The notes beneath the pieces are model-generated. The model was given only the letters and a program-made list of their open reading frames with translations. It searched no databases and was not told the origin of the DNA. From an uncultured Prevotella sp. (GTDB taxonomy: Bacteria; Bacteroidota; Bacteroidia; Bacteroidales; Bacteroidaceae): a stretch of 49,996 bases of DNA. A program made the translations under genes and the position numbers. Location of the stretch: contig CAAFFL010000172.1 of the NCBI GenBank assembly GCA_900762125.1, positions 1 to 49,996 of the forward strand, read 5' to 3'. The stretch's first letter is position 1; every line of letters begins with the position of its first letter. This document shows positions 47,142-49,996 of this stretch, one piece after another.

Positions 47142-47744
47142 ATGAGAAAGATTTCATTATTCATGCTTTTCCTCGTCTCCTCCATGGCATTGTGCCTGAC
47201 CTCCTGTTTGGGAGACGACGACGATGACAGCCTCACCCAGGAGCAGATTCAGACTGCACGGCAGGCCATGCGTGGCAACTATAGCGGTGCCACACACAGC
47301 TATCTGGCCAGCTCCTCAAGGAAAGACAGCACCTTCAACACCAGTTGGACGCTGAACGACTCCACAGTTACCATCTACAACTTCCCAGTCAGTCAGCTGG
47401 CATTGGCACTGGACACCACGACGCACAAAGCCGAGATCGCTGCCCTCAAGAAGGTTCCTGCACAGACGGTGAAGTGCTATTGGGGTTTCTATCAGACCAG
47501 TAACTTCGGCAACCCAAACTATTACTTTGGTGTTGCACCTGCAACTGTGACCGTAAACTTCGAGGCTGACGGCAAGAGCCATCAATTGAAGGCAAGCTTC
47601 CAGAGCTTACAGAGTTACATGTCTGTCTACAGTGTCACACAGCACCTCATGGGCCTGCAGTTCCTGACCTACCAGATACAGCTGGATAATGCGACCATCA
47701 GCAAACAGATGCTGTTTGTGCTAGGCCCATCGTCCAAATACTAA
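47142..47744 (+). CDS. Lipoprotein of unknown function (DUF4840-like)
   Basis: A 200-residue lipoprotein with signal MRKISLFMLFLVSSMALCLTSC, Cys22 lipidated, followed by GDDDDDS, an acidic run like those that often mark surface lipoproteins in Bacteroidota. The mature part is beta-rich, with GNYSGATHSYL near residue 45 and a Ser/Thr-rich body. The overall layout resembles DUF4840 lipoproteins, but I cannot confirm this by eye. Confidence 0.75.
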   Translation: MRKISLFMLFLVSSMALCLTSCLGDDDDDSLTQEQIQTARQAMRGNYSGATHSYLASSSRKDSTFNTSWTLNDSTVTIYNFPVSQLALALDTTTHKAEIAALKKVPAQTVKCYWGFYQTSNFGNPNYYFGVAPATVTVNFEADGKSHQLKASFQSLQSYMSVYSVTQHLMGLQFLTYQIQLDNATISKQMLFVLGPSSKY

Positions 47745-47751
47745 ATAGCCT

Positions 47752-48540
47752 ATGAAATTCATCTCTTGGAATGTCAACGGGCTTCGTGCATGCATGAAGC
47801 CCGACACCGAGAAAGGCAAAGTCGGCTTCGAGGCCATCTTCCGTGACCTCGATGCCGACTTTTTCTGTCTGCAGGAAACGAAGATGCAGGCGGGACAGCT
47901 CGACCTCGCCTTCCCTGGTTATGAGAGTTACTGGAACTATGCCGACAAGAAAGGCTACAGCGGCACCGCCATCTTCACCAAGCACACGCCGCTGTCGGTG
48001 AAGCTCGGCATGGGCATCGACGAGCACGACCATGAAGGCCGCGTCATCACGCTGGAGTACGATCAGTTCTACCTTGTCGACGTCTATACGCCGAACAGTC
48101 AGCAGGCCAATGATGGCGAGAAACTGCCACGGCGCCTGGGCTACCGCATGCAGTGGGAGGATGCCTTCCGCGACTATCTGAAGGGCCTCGACGCGCAGAA
48201 GGCCGTCATCGTCTGCGGCGACATGAACGTTGCCCACGAGGAGATCGACATCAAAAACCCGAAGACGAACCGCTTCAACGCCGGCTTCACCGACGAGGAG
48301 CGCCAGAAGATGACCGAGCTGCTCCAGAGTGGCTTCGTCGACACGTTCCGTACGCTGCACCCCGACGACGTCACCTACAGCTGGTGGAGCTATCGCTTCC
48401 GCAGCCGGGAGAAGAACGCCGGCTGGCGCATCGACTACTTCCTCACCTCCGAGCGTCTGCTGCCGCAGGTCTCCAACGCCAGCATCCACACGGAGATCCA
48501 TGGCTCTGACCATTGTCCCGTGGAGCTGGTACTTAAATAA
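47752..48540 (+). CDS. xth: Exodeoxyribonuclease III
   Basis: A 262-residue AP endonuclease and 3'-5' exonuclease of base-excision repair. Catalytic blocks in order: FISWNVNGLRA, CLQETKMQ (metal-binding Glu), VDVYTPNSQ, VICGDMNVAHEEID (Asp/Asn), YSWWSYRF, WRIDYFL and GSDHCPVEL (final Asp-His). Length is normal. It begins 7 bp after the lipoprotein stop and ends at a strong terminator. Confidence 0.96.
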   Translation: MKFISWNVNGLRACMKPDTEKGKVGFEAIFRDLDADFFCLQETKMQAGQLDLAFPGYESYWNYADKKGYSGTAIFTKHTPLSVKLGMGIDEHDHEGRVITLEYDQFYLVDVYTPNSQQANDGEKLPRRLGYRMQWEDAFRDYLKGLDAQKAVIVCGDMNVAHEEIDIKNPKTNRFNAGFTDEERQKMTELLQSGFVDTFRTLHPDDVTYSWWSYRFRSREKNAGWRIDYFLTSERLLPQVSNASIHTEIHGSDHCPVELVLK

Positions 48541-48552
48541 TAGGACACAAAC

Positions 48553-48582
48553 AAAGCCCCGGGGTCTCACGACTCCGGGGCT
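48553..48582. terminator. Terminator after xth
   Basis: Stem AAGCCCCGG-GTC (from 48553) with GAC-CCGGGGCTT (to 48582), loop TCAC, with one opposed mismatch. A T-rich tail (CTTCTTCTGTTT) follows on the plus strand. Confidence 0.85.
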
Positions 48583-48649
48583 TCTTCTGTTTAGTAGTAT
48601 TATCGTATTATTATTGTAAGAGAGATCTTATCCAATCCTTTAGAAAGCG

Positions 48650-48670
48650 TGGGCGCACTGTTGGCGCCCG
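48650..48670 (-). terminator. GC hairpin after the YwqK-like gene
   Basis: GGGCGC (48651-48656) with GCGCCC (48664-48669) lies 10 bp beyond the stop codon on the minus strand. The T-run is poor, so termination would be weak. Confidence 0.5.
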
Positions 48671-48679
48671 TGCCTTGTA

Positions 48680-49192
48680 TTACTGCAGCAGCATGTGGAT
48701 CTCGTTGATGGGGCGCTTCTCCTGTGTGCCGTCCGTGCGAGTCACGATGAAGTAGTCGTGCATCGACTGGCCATTAGCATACTGGATGACAGCAACGCCG
48801 CCGTCACGCATCTGCAGGGTGAAGTAGCCCTCGCGCTTGCCGTTCACATACTTGCCGTGAAGCTTCTCCTTGCCATTGCTGTAGTAGGTCGTCACCTCAC
48901 CATTGAGAACGGTGTTCTTGTCGTTGCCAAGGTCTACGAAGCTGTAGCCGCCCTCAGCCTTGAGGTTGCCGTTCATATAGAAGTCCTGGAACACGTCCTG
49001 CTTCTTCAGGCCTGTGCCCTGCGTCATCAGCAGACGATAGTAAGCAGCCTGGTCAGCGCTTGCCACATTCATCTGGTTGGCTGCATAGTAGATGGTATCA
49101 CCAACAACAGTAGCAGTCTCATTTACGTGCTTGCGACCGAAACTAGCAACGGTCATGAGCAGCATCATTGAAAGTAAAACGATCTTTTTCAT
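48680..49192 (-). CDS. Exported MORN/YwqK-like repeat protein
   Basis: A 170-residue protein with signal peptide MKKIVLLSMMLLMTVASFG. Residues about 65-145 contain short beta repeats of the MORN/YwqK kind (FYMNGNLKAEGGY, TYYSNGKEKLHGKYVNGKREG, VIQYANG). Such proteins are often labelled YwqK-family antitoxins, but an exported form with no toxin neighbour makes that name doubtful. Function unknown. A TACCTTTG box lies 48 bp upstream. Confidence 0.8.
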   Translation of the reverse strand: MKKIVLLSMMLLMTVASFGRKHVNETATVVGDTIYYAANQMNVASADQAAYYRLLMTQGTGLKKQDVFQDFYMNGNLKAEGGYSFVDLGNDKNTVLNGEVTTYYSNGKEKLHGKYVNGKREGYFTLQMRDGGVAVIQYANGQSMHDYFIVTRTDGTQEKRPINEIHMLLQ

Positions 49193-49239
49193 TGCTTTAT
49201 TATTTTATTGTTTCAGGTTCTTATTTCCTAATTGCACTG

Positions 49240-49247
49240 CAAAGGTA
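49240..49247 (-). promoter_or_regulatory. Probable promoter of the YwqK-like gene
   Basis: TACCTTTG on the minus strand fits TAnnTTTG and gives a leader of about 40 bases. The -33 element is unclear. Confidence 0.6.
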
Positions 49248-49583
49248 TGCATTTTATATGAAACTTGTTCTTTTCATTAACATTATTTTATAACTATTTT
49301 TCAGTCGTAAAATGACTAAAACTTCAAAGTCCGCTTTTAATTTAAAACTGAAAGAAAAGTACCCCTAAAACTAACAATTTGGAAAACGACTATCTTTTCT
49401 AGCCCCGAAAACAGGCACAACGACTTACAGATTGATAGGTTTTGCCATTTCGTCAACGATTACGTGCAGAGGTGCCCATATCAATCAAACATCGTGATTT
49501 CAATTTTAATGTAACGTAATATTACCGCTCGGACAGATTGATATAAATCAATTCTCCAAACTTCCAAATTGTCACAAACAACT

Positions 49584-49614
49584 ATCCCTGCCTTACGGTT
49601 TGCAAAGCAGGGAT
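49584..49614 (-). terminator. Hairpin after the GH25 gene
   Basis: A perfect stem, ATCCCTGC (49584-49591) with GCAGGGAT (49607-49614). On the minus strand it is followed by AGTTGTTTG, a modest T-rich tail. Confidence 0.6.
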
Positions 49615-49650
49615 AAACATTGATGACTATCAAAATGAAACCAATGACCA

Positions 49651-49996
49651 TCAGCGGGGCATACGGATGTCGTCGAGGGTGATGTCTGGGGCGAAGAGGT
49701 CGAGATCTACGGGCATATTGATGCCGTTGACGGCGCCTTGATCAGTGTGTTGCCAGATGACGTGGCGGCCGGCACCCTTGACGGCAGGCTCCGCGTCCTC
49801 ATAGCGGGAGAGAAACAACGGATACTCATTGAACTCCGGTGCCAGCGTGAGATTGTAGAAATGGGAGTAGCTATATATAATAGGTGTACAATGATAGTAC
49901 TCCTCGATGAGCCGCAGCATCTTCAGGAGGTTCATCCGCACCTCAGCCTTCGTCCATCCGCGGACGCCCTCTTCCTCGACGTCCACGACAGTAACG
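49651..49996 (-). CDS. Glycoside hydrolase family 25 lysozyme, C-terminal part
   Basis: The frame stays open to the window edge, so the N-terminal part of the gene lies outside. The visible 115 residues include VVDVEE at the edge, the GH25 strand that carries the catalytic acid, then PIIYSYSHFYN and the family-typical end WQHTDQGAVNGINMPVDLDLF. GH25 enzymes cut the muramic acid-glucosamine bond in peptidoglycan. Whether there is a signal peptide or an extra domain cannot be seen. Confidence 0.88.
   Translation of the reverse strand, partial: VTVVDVEEEGVRGWTKAEVRMNLLKMLRLIEEYYHCTPIIYSYSHFYNLTLAPEFNEYPLFLSRYEDAEPAVKGAGRHVIWQHTDQGAVNGINMPVDLDLFAPDITLDDIRMPR

Larger units (their letters stand above)
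49193..49650. other. AT-rich intergenic region without a recognised gene
   Basis: A 458-bp gap, clearly richer in A and T than the genes around it. It contains the promoter of the YwqK-like gene and the terminator of the lysozyme gene. The 11-mer ACAGATTGATA occurs twice (49428-49438 and 49533-49543). I saw no tRNA, no convincing ORF and no further promoter box. Confidence 0.6.

Noticed and set aside
48680..49192. Toxin-antitoxin locus based on YwqK similarity.
   Set aside because: The protein has a signal peptide and there is no toxin candidate next to it.
49866..49890. Third copy of the AT-rich repeat upstream of folE.
   Set aside because: TACACCTATTATATATA on the minus strand resembles it but encodes the conserved TPIIYSYSHF strand of GH25, so coincidence is the simpler explanation.
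1..49996. tRNA or rRNA genes.
   Set aside because: I looked through the intergenic regions for cloverleaf-type structures and conserved T-arm sequences and found none. A scan with tRNAscan-SE would settle it.

Overview
The window looks like a chromosomal segment of a Bacteroidota member, most like Prevotella or a related Prevotellaceae. The evidence is a fused nuoCD in a complex I cluster without nuoEFG, a neighbouring DUF3078-pyrG-yidC block, DUF4924 and DUF1599 genes, lipoproteins with short LxxC lipoboxes, no Shine-Dalgarno-like leaders, and many copies of the Bacteroidota promoter (TTTG, about 19 bases, TAnnTTTG). Most genes are GC-rich. The stretch from about 1.7 to 3.7 kb and the gap at 49.2-49.65 kb are AT-rich. 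I saw no tRNA, rRNA or CRISPR array.

Layout. 0-1.25 kb: PnuC-type (probably thiamine) transporter overlapping thiamine pyrophosphokinase. 1.3-3.85 kb: accessory strip with two decayed ISL3-like transposase fragments, an AT-rich orphan secreted-protein gene behind a hairpin-rich leader, palindromic repeats and an AraC regulator remnant. 3.9-14.3 kb (minus): ten-gene complex I operon nuoA-B-CD-H-I-J-K-L-M-N. 14.4-16.9 kb: large MscS channel, convergent with htpG. 19.4-24.5 kb: DUF3078 outer-membrane protein divergent from pyrG, then yidC. 24.6-29.8 kb: exported S9 peptidase and two tandem paralogous MFS transporters. 29.8-33.8 kb: LysE exporter, DUF4924, rfbD, prfC. 33.9-40.7 kb (minus): acrA-acrB-oprM type RND efflux operon and an LpxA-like acyltransferase. 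40.9-42.4 kb (minus): CCA-adding enzyme. 42.5-48.5 kb (plus): lipoprotein, DUF1599, a DoxX/MauE-like membrane protein in frame with triose-phosphate isomerase, SPOR protein, folE, lipoprotein, exodeoxyribonuclease III. 48.7-50 kb (minus): YwqK/MORN-like exported protein and the end of a GH25 lysozyme cut by the window edge.

The most unusual material is non-coding. (1) Two oppositely oriented, about 75-bp hairpins (2411-2612) share internal-loop and apical-loop sequences while their stems differ and stay paired. (2) Short 7- or 8-bp tandem repeats occupy gene junctions, often touching the next start codon, and one heptamer family also lies inside an MFS gene. (3) Several families of small palindromes recur at gene ends and starts, including a 111-bp MITE-like element with 32-bp inverted repeats inside the efflux operon. 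(4) A promoter-plus-terminator pair at 19342-19444 could make a small RNA. (5) No stop codon separates a membrane protein from triose-phosphate isomerase.
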